From NCBI GenBank assembly GCA_021904315.1, contig CM038925.1, positions 13,580,501-13,644,500 of the forward strand: a stretch of 64,000 bases of DNA, in the 5' to 3' direction. This document shows positions 1 to 11,660 of the stretch, piece by piece. The notes under the pieces are model-generated. The model saw only the letters and a program-made list of their open reading frames with translations, was not told where the DNA came from and searched no databases. The DNA comes from Sphagnum magellanicum (lineage: Eukaryota > Streptophyta > Sphagnopsida > Sphagnales > Sphagnaceae). Numbering within the stretch: position 1 is the first letter of the stretch; each line of letters starts with the position of its first letter. The translations under genes were made by a program, and so were the position numbers.

Positions 1-207
1 GAACATTATTACATTTTTAGGACGTGTGGGCATTACATTTTTCAACCACCCTTGTGTTTTCTTGTGATACCTGGCGGGTATTATTGCAGGTACCCAACAG
101 GTATCATTGGATAAATAAATTATAAAAAAAAGGGAAAAATTTGAAGCTCGTCTTTATGCTTGGTAAATCTCTTAGCAGCAGCGGGCTTTATCAGATTAGG
201 TCTTGTG

Positions 208-332
208 CTTGGTTCTGCCTTAACATGGGCCCTAATTCCGGTAAAGTCCTTGGTTCTGCCTTACTATGGGGCCCTAATTCCGGTAAAGTCCTTGGTTCTG
301 CCTTACTGTGGGGCCCTAATTCCGGTAAAGTC
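208..332. repeat. Three-copy 42-bp tandem repeat
   Basis: Three head-to-tail units lie at 208-248, 249-290 and 291-332 and are almost identical. Each begins CTTGGTTCTGCC, ends CCGGTAAAGTC and carries the palindrome GGGCCC. The unit length of 41-42 bp makes open frames through the array, but no protein is recognised. I treat it as a short non-coding minisatellite. Confidence 0.9.
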
Positions 333-768
333 AGTTGCCTTGGTCGTTACCTATACAGTTAAAACCTGTAGTTTTGGGTGTTACGCAGAAGAATATTCTA
401 AACGGAATTGCTTTCAAAAGCTTTTCCAACTGTATTATTATACACATGTCAAGATTGGAAATTGGCGTAATACGATTGTTGTACAACCAATTAAATGTGG
501 CCATGTTTTAAAAAAAGGTACAACTTTCCTTCTTTTCATTTTCCAAGAGGCACTAGTAGAAAACAGAAGAATTGCATGGTCCAAGAAGACTCCTGCTTGT
601 CTGGTTTCCCAATTGCATTGGGAGTTGATCAATTTGCAAAGCATGGTCTGATTCCAAACACTATAGTTTGATCAAAACGATCATATATGCAAATTCAAAC
701 TTATATAGGAACTTCAATATAAGTTTAATCCCCTACATAAGTAGTTTGTTAATGTTTTGATCGTGTGA
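333..768. other. Intergenic, nothing recognised
   Basis: AT-rich DNA between the 42-bp repeat and the first MITE. Open frames cross it, but none has a recognisable domain, a convincing start or splice context. Confidence 0.5.
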
Positions 769-1136
769 GAGCATCTCCAACGGTGCTCAGTATGTGACCC
801 TGCAAAATATTTTTTACCTCCAAGTTTAGTTATATTATATGCTCTTTGCAACCCTACCCATAAAATTGAAACTTGGACAGCAAATAGGTGGGGGGACTGC
901 TAATAGCAAACCAACTGGACCAATTATTATGATGGGGAAATCAGAATCACCGCCGACCAGCAGTAAGATCATATTTATTACACTCTTTTCTGCAGGTGTA
1001 CAACGTTGTTGTTGCGCCTTTTACCAGCCACCTCACAAACTGTGCAATTTTGCTGAGCCAAACTGGCATGTTTTGACTTTTCTTCATCCAATTTTTACTA
1101 TGCAGGATCACATACTGAGCACAGCAGGAGATGCTG
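769..1136 (-). mobile_element. MITE copy 1 (same family as 23013-23431)
   Basis: The left terminus GAGCATCTCCAACGG is followed by TGCTCAGTATGTGA. The right terminus near 1105-1136 is its inverted complement (CACATACTGAGCAC ... GGAGATGCTG). The interior shares a stretch around GCAAACCAACTGGACC with the second copy at 23013-23431, in opposite orientation, so the two are one family. The outermost right bases are degenerate and no clean target duplication remains. It has no coding capacity. By comparison with copy 2 it is a Tourist-like (PIF/Harbinger-type) element. Confidence 0.75.
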
Positions 1137-1329
1137 CTGCTTCTTCTTCAGTTGTGGCTAATGTCTTTTCGGTAACTATCCAAACATTGTTTGCATCTAT
1201 CTACACAACCTAATCATTTCTATCTCCTTCACAAACAGTGATTCCATATAGAACCAGTTCTGTGAATTTTTTGGAATATGGCGGTTATGAGACCGAAGAA
1301 CTGCCCGGCATGGGTTTGGTAGGAAGACC

Positions 1330-1677
1330 TTAAATAAGCAAAAGGGTCCTTATTGCAGGCAATACAAAAGTACTGTCTGCTTCTTTTTTTTTCTTGGCTG
1401 CCCATTTGCCCATCCAAGATGTGTCTGGAGATGCCCAGACACATATTAGTGCTGCTATTATAATCTTTGGATCGTATTATGCACATTTTGGGCCTGTAAT
1501 ATACACCTACTACTGATTACAGGCCCAGACTGTGCATACCAAGACACAAAAGTATATAATGGGCAGCACCAAAACGTGTCTGTGTGTCATCCAAAAAAGA
1601 TGGATCGGGCCAAGGGCAGATATGGATGAAAAGAATCAATACTGCCTGCCTGCAATAAGGACCCTCTGCTTATTTAA
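1330..1677. repeat. 348-bp imperfect foldback
   Basis: Positions 1330-1503 read as an imperfect inverted complement of 1504-1677. Matching blocks include TTAAATAAGCA with TGCTTATTTAA at the ends, GGGTCCTTATTGCAGG with its complement, and, next to a loop of only about 15 nt, TGGGCCTGTAAT with ATTACAGGCCCA. Transcription from either side would give a long hairpin with arms of about 165 nt. This suits a foldback MITE or an inverted-repeat small-RNA locus. No clear target duplication is visible. Confidence 0.8.
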
Positions 1678-1790
1678 TATCGTTTGCTTTGGTGCACTGT
1701 TGGCCGGTTATTGAGAAATCAGCCCCTTACTAACAATGGTATAAGGTCTGGTTTAGGGTTATTACAAGGACAAGTTTGTGATACCCTTGT

Positions 1791-1834
1791 GATACCCAAG
1801 GGTAGTTGATATATTCAACTACCCTTGTGGTATC
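1791..1834. repeat. Short hairpin
   Basis: GATACC-CAAGGGTAGTTGA pairs with TCAACTACCCTTGTGGTATC around a TATAT loop, with one bulged base. A related GTGATACC motif lies just upstream, and similar text appears near position 60. It is probably the relic of a small inverted-repeat element. Confidence 0.7.
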
Positions 1835-2317
1835 AAATCAAATCAAATCCATTCAGCGGTGACACCCATCTCCACCCATCTCCATAGGTCAATATGGTTA
1901 AGTGATTAGTATCATACAAACTCTAGTTTACGTTTAAACCATGGGAACATAAACTAGGGTTTATATTTTATGCCTGATAGTACTAAACCATGGGTTTTTT
2001 TTTGTTTCTCCAACTTGTGAATTGAATGATTGGGGCAGACCGGTAGACTTCTAGGAAAAAAATTGGTCAAGATACTGGGAAGGGGAAAAAAATTAAAAAA
2101 ATCTAAAAATTTGTTCAAAAATTGACACCCTGTTGAAAAAAACGCCACCTATAAATTATTATTATTATTATTTTTGAGAAATTGTAAACTCACTTTTCCC
2201 ATTAAGGATTTGATTTTTTAATATGATTTTGACGATGCAAAGCACATTTCTGGATAATTTTCTTTTGCCCCTTCTTCTCTCTAGTTGGTTTGTTTCCTTT
2301 TTTGTCAAGGCAAAGAA

Positions 2318-2390
2318 GGGGGGGGTGGGGGGCGGCGGGAGAGGGCGAGAGGGGGGGCAGGTGGGGGGAAGGGAAGGGGCAGGGGGGATT
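2318..2390 (+). repeat. G-rich tract with G-quadruplex potential
   Basis: The + strand contains at least eight runs of three to eight G separated by short spacers. A second G-rich block at 2970-3001 lies closer to the kinase gene. Both are on the coding strand upstream of the histidine kinase. Confidence 0.7.
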
Positions 2391-2399
2391 TCTTGGGAT

Positions 2400-2969
2400 C
2401 TTATTTGCAAAGATCATTCCTTGAAGGATCCAGGGCTTTATTGAAAATTGTTTTTCCTTTTTGTTGTTGGGGTGTGTTTGAGGCCTTTTGTGAATATTAT
2501 AGATCTTTTTTTTTTTTGGTTTTGTTGTGTGGGCCTCTCTCTTTTTCGAAAAAGTAAATTTTTTTTTGCGTTTTGGGTAGTTGTCGGTTATTGTTGTTGT
2601 TAATTTTTTTTTTTCCCCTCTCCTTTTTTGGGTTTTTTTTGTTGGTGTTTTTGGGCAAGATTTCATCATATTGTGATTTTATTTGATTTTTTCAAATTGA
2701 CGAAATTTGAGTGTTTTTTGAGTTTTAACTCGCCAAATTTCGAAAAAATCTAGATTTAAATGAAAAAACAGGCTCAGAGTCTATCCTAATTTCTAGCATA
2801 TAACCAAAAAAATAGAAGGATACTAGATTTAATTTTTTTTAATTTTTTACTTTTCGTATTTTCTTATCGCCAGACCTGGCGAATTCGTCTGCTGGATGAT
2901 TGCCACTTGAGCAACATCAGAAAATTGCAAAAAAGAAAAAAAAGGTTGTGTGTGAGGTTTTTCCGTTTT
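2400..2969. other. T/A-rich upstream DNA, nothing recognised
   Basis: Homopolymer-rich DNA between the two G-rich blocks. No conserved ORF was seen. It probably belongs to the promoter or upstream region of the histidine kinase gene. Confidence 0.4.
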
Positions 2970-3132
2970 GAGGGGGGGGGGGGGGTGTGTGCTGGGGGGG
3001 GCTTGCTTGCTTGCTTGCTGTCTGTTGGCGGAGGACAAAGAGCTTCAATGGTGGGAAGCGATGGTGTGGTTTGCAACGCTGTTGTTTGGCGTTGTGAGAG
3101 GCAGGAGTCTGGTGTTCTGGTAGTTCTCGTGG

Positions 3133-3190
<58 letters not shown>

Positions 3191-3950
3191 CTCATGAGTA
3201 TTATGACGCTGATGAGGAGGAGGTTGGTTTCTTCTTCATCTTTTGGTTTTTCGTGTGTCTCGGACTGTGTCATCGTCAATATGTTGAGAAGGAAACGGAG
3301 GCGGAGAAGTGGAGATTCCTCGCCATTTCAATCTTTATCAAGCGGCATGCAAGAATGAGGTTGGTTCATCAGGTCTTCTTCATGTTCTTGTTGCTGCTGT
3401 TGTTTTAGGTCACTACAAAGAGCAGTCAGAGAGGGAAGGAAAGAAAGTAGGGAAGAAGAAGAAGAAGACCGAAAAAAGAACAAGAAGAAGAAGAGGAAAG
3501 AACAGACCAAGAGGAAGCAGCAGAAGAAAAAAGAAGAGGAAGTGCCTATGAGGCCTGTGAGAACAGTTGTAGGTTGTCTGCATTCGTAGTGCAGGAGGAG
3601 GAAATTGAAGAGAGGCTCCTGAGGATCGGTGCTCTGGAGACAGCTTTTGACTTCAATTCTTGGGCTCAGGCATGCTGTGCAAGAACAATCTAGCATGAAT
3701 TTGGGGTCTTTCAAAAAGGTTTCGTTCATTGATGCAACTAGTATCAACCTGTGAACCTTGCAGTGATCATCCAGAGCAACAAGAAGATAGACAATCTTCT
3801 TCATCGATTTGCTGCTCCTGTTTTACCTGTGACTTTGTTGTTGATTTGGAGGGAAGGAGGGCCACTTCCATCTCTGACACCCCCAGCTAGCAGTACTGCC
3901 CTGAAAGCATCTAGGTGGTTAGTTGGGATTGGGAAAGAAAGAGAGGGAAG
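2970..3950 (+). promoter_or_regulatory. Probable promoter/5' leader of the histidine kinase gene
   Basis: A G-run block (2970-3001), a perfect (GA)n tract (3136-3183) and a GAA/AAG-rich purine tract (about 3440-3540) precede the kinase start. Such (GA)n and purine tracts are common in plant 5' leaders. The composition becomes gene-like from about 3190. No ORF here has homology that I recognise, and the boundary between promoter and transcript cannot be set from sequence alone. Confidence 0.45.
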
Positions 3951-6900
3951 ATGGCCCTCTTGATTGCTAGAAGTAGTAGCCATGGTGAAGATGAAGCTCA
4001 AGGTGCGGAAGTTGGCAATCCTTCAGTTAGACGAGCTGTGAAGTTGATCCAGGATTATGCTTTCTCAAGCCCGAGATTCAAGGGTAAACGCAGGGATGCC
4101 AATGCCTACAGAGCTCTTCTTTTGATGAATGTGCTCCAGGCTGCATTTATCTGTGTCAGTGGCATTTTGGTGTTTGAGATGTCAGTTTCCGACTTGCAAG
4201 AGAAGTTCACACACACAGTCGTCTTCCCTCTCTACTTGCCACGAGCTATGGGCATGGCAATTGCGTCTAATCACCAGGGTTCTGTGGCTCTGGGCAACTA
4301 TATTGGATTCTACTTTTCAAGGATCTATATGGCAATCCGGGCACCTGAGTCATTAGGACGAGGGCGTCTCTTCGCTGTGCTCCTCTTTGCACTACTTGGA
4401 ACTTGTGAGTCACAGATTGGAGCTTGGTTTATGAAGAAGCAGTTGTGCCCTAATAAGAATCCAAGGAAGAAGTTGCCGACCTTTGACAATGTGTGGCAGG
4501 CGTTTTGGTACATTGTTATTGTGTTTTGTTGTTCTCTAGTGTTTGAAACTCTGATTAGCATTGCTGAGTGCATTACAAGAATGGTGGAGTGGACATTCTT
4601 CTTTCGTTACTGGGGGACGTGGTGGCTTGGGGTGCTCTCAGCAATGCTCACTCTCTCACCAGCAGTGATACATTTGATGGCTCTGGGGCCTCTGCACTTG
4701 TCATTTAGGAGGCCAACAATCAAGAGCAGTTTGAAAGCTGTCACTCTGTGGAGTGTCACATTGGGCTTTCTTATATTGGTGTTCATGTTTTCAGTCAGGA
4801 CCTTCATCCGGCCATTGCCATATTTGTTGTTTCCATTGATTATTTCTTCAGCCTTTCAATTCAATCAAGTGGGCTGGTCCTTGGTGGTAGCTGTGAGTTC
4901 TTTATTTTGTGCCCTGGGAACTATCCACCGGGATAGTTCTCTCTACTACATGGCTGGAGCCCCCAAAGACAGAGCTGCTCCAAGTTTAGTGCTACAGATT
5001 GAGCTATTTACATCAGTTATGGGGCTTGTGGGCATTGTCCTTGCTGCTGCTGTGAAGGAGAAGAACCATCTAACAGAAGACCTAAACAGAACCAACGAGC
5101 ATCTGGAGAAAACTGTTAGGGAACGAACTAAGGAGCTTGTCAAGGCAAATGAAGAGTTGCAGGTATCCCAGAAAAATGCAGAGCATGCCAACCATGCAAA
5201 GTCAGAATTTCTTGCCAACATGAGCCATGAGATCAGGTCTGGTCTTATCTTTGAAATAAAACTTCATACAGGAGGAAAGTGACCTCTTTTGGTTTTTTTT
5301 AATACTGCAGCCATAGCCACAATTAGTGCTGAAGTTTACCTATGAAACCCTATATATTAGAATGTGATGCACATAACATGTGAGTGTGAATGACAAGATT
5401 GGAATTTGCCCCAAGGTCTGAAAGAATTTGCATGCTTGTTCTTGTAATGCAGGACTCCAATTCATGGCATACTTGGATTGACCACATTGCTGCTGGAATC
5501 TAAGCTCACTAGGGACCAGAAAGAGAGTCTCATTTCTTTGAAAGAATGTGCAGACTTATTGCTGCATATTATCAATAGTGTGTTGGACCTGACCAAAATT
5601 GAGGCAGGCCGCTTAGAAGTGGAAAAGGAACCTTTCAGCATTCGCAGATTGGTCTCCAGTACGCTGCGTATGCTACAGACTCGAGCACAAGATCGAGGAC
5701 TACAGCTTCTGTGGGAAGTTGAGGGGGGTGTGCCAGATCTCCTTGTTGGAGATGCAGGGAAGCTCCAGCAATGCCTTCTCAACCTTGGTATGTTACTCAT
5801 CTGCCATGTTGTTTTTATGGTGGCAGCCTTCCTATATTGGGGAAAATATTAAGCATACCGATCTACAGCAGATTAGCTTACCATAGGACCACATAGACTC
5901 AGTGTGCTGATGCACCTTGTGAAACATGCACAGATAATTTTAGTATGAAAACAGTGAATAGGTTGTAGATATCTGTAGGTGACAGTTCCGCAAGTGACAT
6001 GTAGTAATGCAAGCTTATGCTTTGTAGAAAACAGAATTTCAGTGCATGATAGTTGTTGTTGAGTGGAGCTGAGAAGATTATTTCATAAGGACTTGTCATG
6101 TGTGCAGTTGGAAATGCACTGAAATTCACAAACCAAGGCACAGTCACAGTCCGTGTGGCTCTTCCTAGATCTAAGGAGCCAGCTGCAGATGCTCGTGTTG
6201 TGACTTTTGGTACAAGTTTGGGGCCAGAAGAAGGTAGTGTACAATTACCAGTTTTGCCTTCGCAGCCTCCCAAGCAATCCACTACCTTTTACAAGTTGCG
6301 CAGTTGGTCAAGCTGGCCAGGTGCCTACTTCAAAGTTGAACCTGACAAGGAGTTATCACCCGAGGTGTATGATGCGGTTGAAGGGTTTGGGTCATCAAAA
6401 GTAGCTCCTGTGACAGAGATTGAGAAGCCTGAGGGAAATCCTTCTCAACCTCCTGTGTCCAAACAAGTTGAGGTTGAATTTGAGGTGCAGGATACAGGCA
6501 TTGGAATCACTGAGGACAAGTTGCAGGACATGTTCAATCCTTTTACACAGGCTGACCCCTCAACGTCACGACTTTATGGTGGTACAGGGCTTGGGCTGTG
6601 CATTGTGCAGAGGTATGATCTTGGAACTGTGGTGGGAGGAGTTTTTCACATGGTTTTCTGATCCTCTGAGTCATGATCTGAAATCCCTATAACCTTATTA
6701 TTAGTTCAATCTCAATTCCATTAAGGTTGAAGATGATGCTTCATTGCAGGCTTGTATTTACAGACGCTATCTGTTGTCATGTGTTTGTAGCTGGATGCCT
6801 CAGGTGATTCAGCCTCTCACAATTGGTAGTACCCTATGAATTGAGGCGTTTGTTGATGGTATTCTGGAAGAGATAACTAGCAGTTCACTAGCAAGCCATT

Positions 6901-9116
6901 TCTTTTTCAGATGAGAGTAATGGTCTCTGGGCAACATCTATGTCTCTCAAAGTTCTATTGCACAGATTGCTCCTGACAATTGAACAAGAATTGTAACTGC
7001 CCCTTGACCTCTCTAGTGATTCATCTGTGTGTTTCTGATAGTTATTTGTTCCTCCTATTGACTCCACTGTTCTGTCTCAATCTGGTCCTACCAGCACTGC
7101 TTCTAATGTTGACCTGAAGACAAGCTAGTGAATTTTGTGCAGGTTTGTTGAGCTCTTAGATGGCCGCATCTGGGCTGACAGTGTGGTGGGCAAGGGCAGT
7201 ACTTTTTGTTTCAAGTTGCCATTTGCTCTGAGTGACAAAGAGGCATCTGCAACATCTGATCATTTCATTCAACGTCCATTGAGATTTTCTTCTCTTGAAA
7301 ACTGGCCGCTCTCCAAGGCATCTGTCAAAAGTGGGCTTCTGTTGCACAGGCGTGCCCACTCGCTAGGTGTCTTATTAAGAGGAGTAAAGTTCAGTTTGCC
7401 AGCTCATTTGGCGTATGATAATGAATATCCAGATGGAGAAGGTTTGTTTGACTCTGATTCAGATGGGGTACTTGGAAATTATACCTCGACAACTGTAGAT
7501 GAGTCATTGAGAGCCACGCTAGGAGTTATTCAAGTTGGGAGTGGCTTGTTTCGACAGAAGGCATTGTCTGACAAGGATTTGTTGTGTAGCAAAGAACATT
7601 GGATCTCATCAGACAAGGGATCAAGACCAGCTGGTACGGTTTCAAGAAAACGGGATGCAGGTCGGCCTACTTCAGCAAGAGCTGGAGGTAGCAAACTGCC
7701 CAAGAGTCCAAGGCTAGAATCAAGAGTGAGGAATATGTCTGGGCTAGTGACAGTTTGTGAAGCTTCTGGGTCTCTGTTACCAAACAACTCAAGACTGCAT
7801 GATCTGTCCCGTGCTGTTGAAATTCCTCAAAAGCCCACTGATAAGTTTATTTTGGAAAAATTGAGAAGTGCAACTCTGGCAACATCAGAAAAGCAAGCTA
7901 CTACTTTATCACCTCCCTTGCAGGATCAGGAGGTTTCACCAAAGGGCCCTATCTCTGCATTGAAGGAGGATGTTGTTATTGATATACCAGATGCAAAAAG
8001 TGAAAGGTTCTCACTAGGTTCTGATCAACATACAGAGAGTGCCTCAGGGTCATCAGGGTCATCAGGGTCATCAGGGTCATCAGTGTTTACAGAGGCTTCA
8101 AGTTTGAGTTCAAATTCAAGTGATTTAGTCAGCAAGGTTGCACCAAATGGTGCTAATTTAGAGCAAGATTTGTCACCAGGCATGGGTGAGATGTTGCAAG
8201 ATGCCATCCAAACTTGCCAGAAGGTTATAGAGTCCCAGAAGAGACCTCCTAAACTGGTGGTCCCTCCTAAGGGTGCACCAGAGAGGCAGCTGAAGATATT
8301 GCTGGCAGAGGACAATCCCATAAATCAGAAAGTGGCCACCCGTCAACTGCAGAAGTACGGCCATAAAGTTACTATTGTTGGTGATGGGAAGCAGGCACTG
8401 GAAACTGTTCAAGCTGATCATGAGATGTTTGACCTTGTTCTCATGGATGTCCAGGTTGGAATCCACATCATAGATAAGAGTTGATAGTTTCTTGAATCTC
8501 TTTGTAGCCATTTCATTGTCAATGTTGGTTAAGTCTTTCAAAAACTCATTCACAAACTGGGTGGGTTGATACTTCTGGACGGTGTTCGCTCAAGGAGTTA
8601 TAGAAGGCGTGATTCAATCAACTTCTCTTAAAACATCATAATCCATTTGTTGTGAGTCTGCTTCAACAGTTTGCTTGTCTTTTTAGGGCCAACAAGCAAG
8701 CACTGTGAGAATTGTACTAGTAGAACAGGTATAGGAGATCTTTATTTAATAATCAGAAGTGGAATGTATACCTTGGGAAGTATGAACTGCATGGAATGTG
8801 TTTGTTCTCAGTGGTTGTGTGCTATTTTATTGAAGATAGATGAGAGATCTGATTTTACCATTTCTGGCAACTGCAGATGCCAAACATGGATGGATTGCAA
8901 GCAACTCAACACATACGGGAGGTGGAAAAACAACAAGGGTGGAGCAGGCTTCCAATCCTTGGACTCACAGCACATGCCATTCATGGCTACCAAGAGACAT
9001 GCCTTTCACATGGCATGGATGGGTATTTGGGGAAGCCGTTTGACATTAAACAACTGCTCATACAGATGACTGAAATCCTTCCCTCTGACAAAAAGGTCCC
9101 AAGGGATGAAGGGTAG
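3951..9116 (+). CDS. MASE1-domain hybrid histidine kinase (five exons, 1225 aa)
   Basis: Membrane sensor kinase of a two-component phosphorelay. Exons are 3951-5236, 5453-5787, 6108-6612, 7143-8454 and 8877-9116. All introns are GT-AG and the frame is kept throughout. The start is ATG 3951 (context AAGATGGC); the same frame runs upstream only to a GTG, which a plant would not use. Residues about 55-370 are a multi-pass MASE1-like sensor with the hallmark [20 protein letters not shown] (221-240). A coiled coil (367-415) leads to the HisKA H-box MSHEIRTP with phospho-acceptor His426. The ATPase domain has the N-box (Asn543), DTGIGI (669-674), FNPF (683-686) and GGTGLGL (698-704), but about 100 extra residues sit between N-box and G1 box. 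A Ser-rich linker (about 740-1090) contains (GSS)4. One receiver follows (1092-1213) with Asp1099, phospho-acceptor Asp1144, Thr1177 and Lys1199. All catalytic residues are intact. The ligand is unknown. Confidence 0.93.
8047..8082 (+). repeat. 9-bp tandem repeat in kinase exon 4
   Basis: GGGTCATCA occurs four times in a row and encodes (Gly-Ser-Ser)4 in the linker between the kinase core and the receiver. The unit is a multiple of three, so copy-number change would keep the frame. The site is likely to be length-polymorphic. Confidence 0.9.
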
Positions 9117-11660
9117 GGACTTATCCTTTTGCATCTTCCTTGTGAGGAGATTGCTGAAGATTAGTCCAAATCTTGCAGTGGCTCTGCCTTGTCTGTATAG
9201 AGATTATTGTCTTTGCCACTGACATCGGAGAAGAAGCCATTTTGTTAGTTTTTTGAGCATGAGTTGAATCTGTTGGCTCAGCTACAAGTTTTTGGTGACA
9301 TTGGAGAAGAGTGCGTATGACAAGTTAGACATCATTCTCTTTTATGTCCTTTTCATAGCTGTAGTTCATGGCACTGGAACAGAGTATAGGTTTTCAAAAG
9401 CTGGGTACTGATTCCAGAGAGGTCTAGAGAAAGATTCATTCTTTGCCAGGCATAAGTGTGAAGAGCCTAGTGTATGCACCTGGTTAGTATCAATCTAGGA
9501 GCACCCACACACAACCAGAAAATGTTCATGGACGTTCCAAAGGGTGCTAACATGTAACCTTAATGTCTTTGGAGATCTTCAACCACTTTTGGATTGCGAT
9601 TGCTTTTCCTTGAACTTAAGGCTGAGAGGCCTTCATGAAGCTTTGACATAACAGATGTTTCCCTCTTTCCATGTTTGGTTCTTTCTTGGTTTGCTGATTT
9701 TTTCTGTCCCCTTTCTTCCTTATTTTTAACCTTCTCTTTCCCTTGTATGTTTTCTTGAGCTAGCCAGCATCAGGACTGAGTCTTTCTGGTTACTGCTGGT
9801 CTTGTGGCGAACTCATATGTTGGGTTCATGTATACATTGACCTCTGCTGAGAGCTGATGAAGTCAGTGGGGATGTAACTGTATCTGGTCACTACTAGACA
9901 TGTTGCCAGTGAAGGTCACTGACATTGTTTGTGATGATCACCGTTGTTCACTGTTCTTTAGTTTTTCACTGTGTTTTCTGAGGTTGTCTCATCTTTTCCT
10001 TGTTCACTGATATGTTGGTGGATCTGAAATCTTTCTATTATAAGGTCATCTCTCAATTGTATTCAGGTCGACTTATAAATATGGAGAAGTTCTCAGTACT
10101 TGTGCAGGTATGTTTTTGAAGATTTCATCTACAACCAATGGAACAGGGGGTTTGAAGGAAAACATTTGTATAAGAGGTACTGGGACTCGGTTGTTTAGAA
10201 TCTATTACAGTGTGTGTAACTCCACAGGAGTCATTGCAGTCAGTAAAGAAGGGAAGCTTGTACAAAAATACTTCCAGCAAGGTGAGAAAGTTACTGTGGA
10301 GCATTGCATATTGCAGCGTCAATTTTGGTAACGTGGGAAAGCAAATTGTTGTTTCAGCCTCTGGTACTTCATGGCGCAGGAAAGGATTAAAGAATCTCAT
10401 TGGGATCTGGGGACCTTGGAGCTCTCACAGGTCTACTATATGAAAACTCATCCAACTTTTGTTTGTGAACATGTTTCTGTGTCTTTTTAGGTTTGTTCAA
10501 GACCTTACAATGCAGCAAACCTGAAAGCATATTGGTAATCAAACACCAGCAAAGCAGTGAGAAGGAAGCAGCAGGTCTACCAAAGCTGTGAAAAGGTAAG
10601 TCTCTTGTGTGTATATATATATACACAAGTATTTATACATATCCTTCTACTATATCTGCTGTATAAATGGGCACTTCCAAAATCTCCAAATTGCTCTGAG
10701 ATTACACACAAGGTTTGCATCTCCTAAATTCCAATGATGCAAATGAGAAGTCTCTGTGTACATACACCCTTTTGGTTTTCTTCTAAGGGAAAGGTGCACC
10801 ACCTTTGGTGGTATTTGTTTTCCTTGGAAAGCTAGGAAACACTTTTACTCTGTATCAACTGATGAGATGACAACACTGGGTTGAGTCACTCCTGGTGTGC
10901 GTACTCTCAAGTCAAGATAACAACACTGGAATTACTCATTCCTGGTGTGCATAATGTTCAGTATCCAGTCAAGCTTAAGCTCCAAGGAGATGATTTCTGT
11001 TGCTATCTTAGGAAGTAAGGAGTCAGTGTTACTTGATAGCTAGCTAAAGAACATGCTTCTTTTGTCATTGAAGTCAAATGAAATCCTTTTCACTCCATCT
11101 GTGCAAGTGATGAGAAACTCTTGCTTTTTTTCCTCAATAAAAAGTCATGCAATTGTCTGTATACAAATACTTTTGCATGCAATAGTTGAATATAGCAGCA
11201 GATCTGGTTTTCATAACTGATAAGTTCCAGTCTTTTGATCTGAGTCCCTCTTTTTCTTTTCTGTTTACTTTGACTATTTTGTTTTCCAGACTGGTTTTTC
11301 CATAACTTCATTTGATTTGCACAAAGTGAGGTGGTGCATGCATGGTGCATGTTTTTTCTGGGTTGCTCTGACTTTTTATTCCACATTTGGTTTCCATAAC
11401 TGACTGATAATTTCAGTTTGTTTTTTGGGTTGCTTGGACTTTTGATTCCCCAGTGAATTTTCATAACTAACAAGTTCCATGTTGTTTGACTTCTTTCCCT
11501 TTTTGTTGTGAACTGTTTGTGGCAGTTGGCGGAGTGGAGTTTCGGACACATGATTTCATTGGCAAGAATGGTGAGGCAACTTTTGAGCTGATGAAAAAAG
11601 TTATGTTCTTTTGGGGCTGTCAACGAACCTATCTCTGAGCAAGAAAGATTCAAAAAGTTC
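9117..11660 (+). other. Gene-like but non-coding 3' flank of the kinase
   Basis: The composition stays close to that of the kinase exons up to about 11650, but no ORF above about 90 codons has recognisable content. The first canonical AATAAA on the + strand that I see is at 11136-11141. It may be a long 3' UTR, a spliced 3' UTR or an adjacent non-coding transcript. Imperfect copies of a CATAACTGA...AAGTTCCA phrase recur near 11210, 11395 and 11463. Confidence 0.4.

Noticed and set aside
3915-3950. Upstream extension of the kinase frame from 3915
   Set aside because: The codon at 3915 is GTG, not ATG. The first ATG in frame is 3951 and has a good context.
5237-5282. Kinase ORF reading on to a stop at 5280
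   Set aside because: It runs into intron 1. Splicing at 5236/5453 restores the canonical H-box sequence HEIRTPIHGI.
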